Source: Tepidicella xavieri (lineage in GTDB: Bacteria > Pseudomonadota > Gammaproteobacteria > Burkholderiales > Burkholderiaceae_C). From it: DNA of 64,000 bases. Numbering within the stretch: position 1 is the first letter of the stretch; the number at the start of each line of letters is the position of its first letter. Location of the stretch: positions 30,091 through 94,090 of the forward strand of contig NZ_SNYL01000012.1 in assembly GCF_004363315.1 (NCBI RefSeq). Direction: 5' to 3'. This document shows positions 63,906 through 64,000 of the stretch, one piece after another. Below the pieces are notes generated by a model that was given only the letters and a program-made list of their open reading frames with translations, had not been told where the DNA came from and did not search any database. The translations under genes were made by a program, and so were the position numbers.

Positions 63906-64000
63906 CAGGCCGTTGAAAAACTCCCCTGTGGCCGGTCTTGGTACGGGTACCATGTGAGCCACGGCGACGACGACCAGACACCAGACACCGAAGATGAGAG
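63906..64000. other. Unassigned right edge, possibly the end of an insertion sequence
   Basis: Just after the ParA stop comes CAGGCCGTTGAAAAACTCCC, which resembles the terminal repeats of some insertion sequences. A GGTAC-GGGTACC near-palindrome follows, and an ATG at 63994 lies at the very edge. The matching end is outside the window, so the call is a suspicion only. Confidence 0.25.

Overview
The window is GC-rich, densely coded DNA from a flagellated betaproteobacterium. It is most likely a member of the Burkholderiales near Comamonadaceae. The reasons are the argB-slmA pair, the fli cluster order, the nrdR/ribE/ribBA/ribH/nusB run, the ilvE/zinc-finger/glycosyltransferase block, and protein motifs throughout. 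I cannot name the genus. No rRNA, tRNA, CRISPR array or prophage was seen.

Layout, left to right. (1) 1-1381: a cut-off YjiH-type membrane protein diverging from a HutC-type GntR repressor, with overlapping operator palindromes between them. (2) 1400-9302: a selenium island. senB and a selenophosphate synthetase (selD, acting as senC) lie on the minus strand. senA (selenoneine synthase) diverges from them, egtD (hercynine synthesis) converges on senA, and a four-gene PhnCDE-type ABC transporter of the kind linked to selenium oxyanion uptake follows. Together they could take up selenium, activate it to selenophosphate, make a selenosugar and join it to hercynine to give selenoneine. (3) 9321-12406: a CYTH/CHAD protein, argB and slmA. 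(4) 12435-20539: a TetR-controlled fatty-acid beta-oxidation operon. (5) 20721-23680: two surface-polysaccharide glycosyltransferases, a small zinc-finger protein and ilvE.

(6) 23790-44450: chemotaxis and flagellum. An unrecognised gene with a near-consensus sigma-28 promoter comes first, then the cheZ-like/cheY/cheA/cheR/cheD/cheB operon. A receiver-kinase hybrid with a LuxR regulator follows, then the export-motor block fliR-Q-P-O-N-M-L and fliK-J-I-H-G-F, fliE, and two tandem fliT-like genes. (7) 44509-48966: gluQ, a FAD oxidoreductase, a LysR/flavodoxin divergent pair and DUF599. (8) 48995-55154: dnaE, then tolA-R-Q and ybgC without tolB/pal. (9) 55163-59940: nusB, ribH, ribBA with a degenerate GTP-cyclohydrolase half, ribE, nrdR and glyA, with a ZTP riboswitch ahead of glyA. 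(10) 59951-64000: a lytic transglycosylase, a 548-base structured gap, DUF1841, a TRIC-type channel, a TauE/SafE transporter, a ParA-type ATPase, and a tail that may be the edge of an insertion sequence.

Most genes are packed with 1-14 base overlaps, so long antisense open frames are common and were treated as shadows. The most interesting parts are the rearranged selenoneine/selenium-transport island, the sigma-28-driven unknown gene beside the che operon, the shared C-terminal peptide of CheD and the CheZ-like protein, the tandem FliT pair and the ZTP riboswitch.
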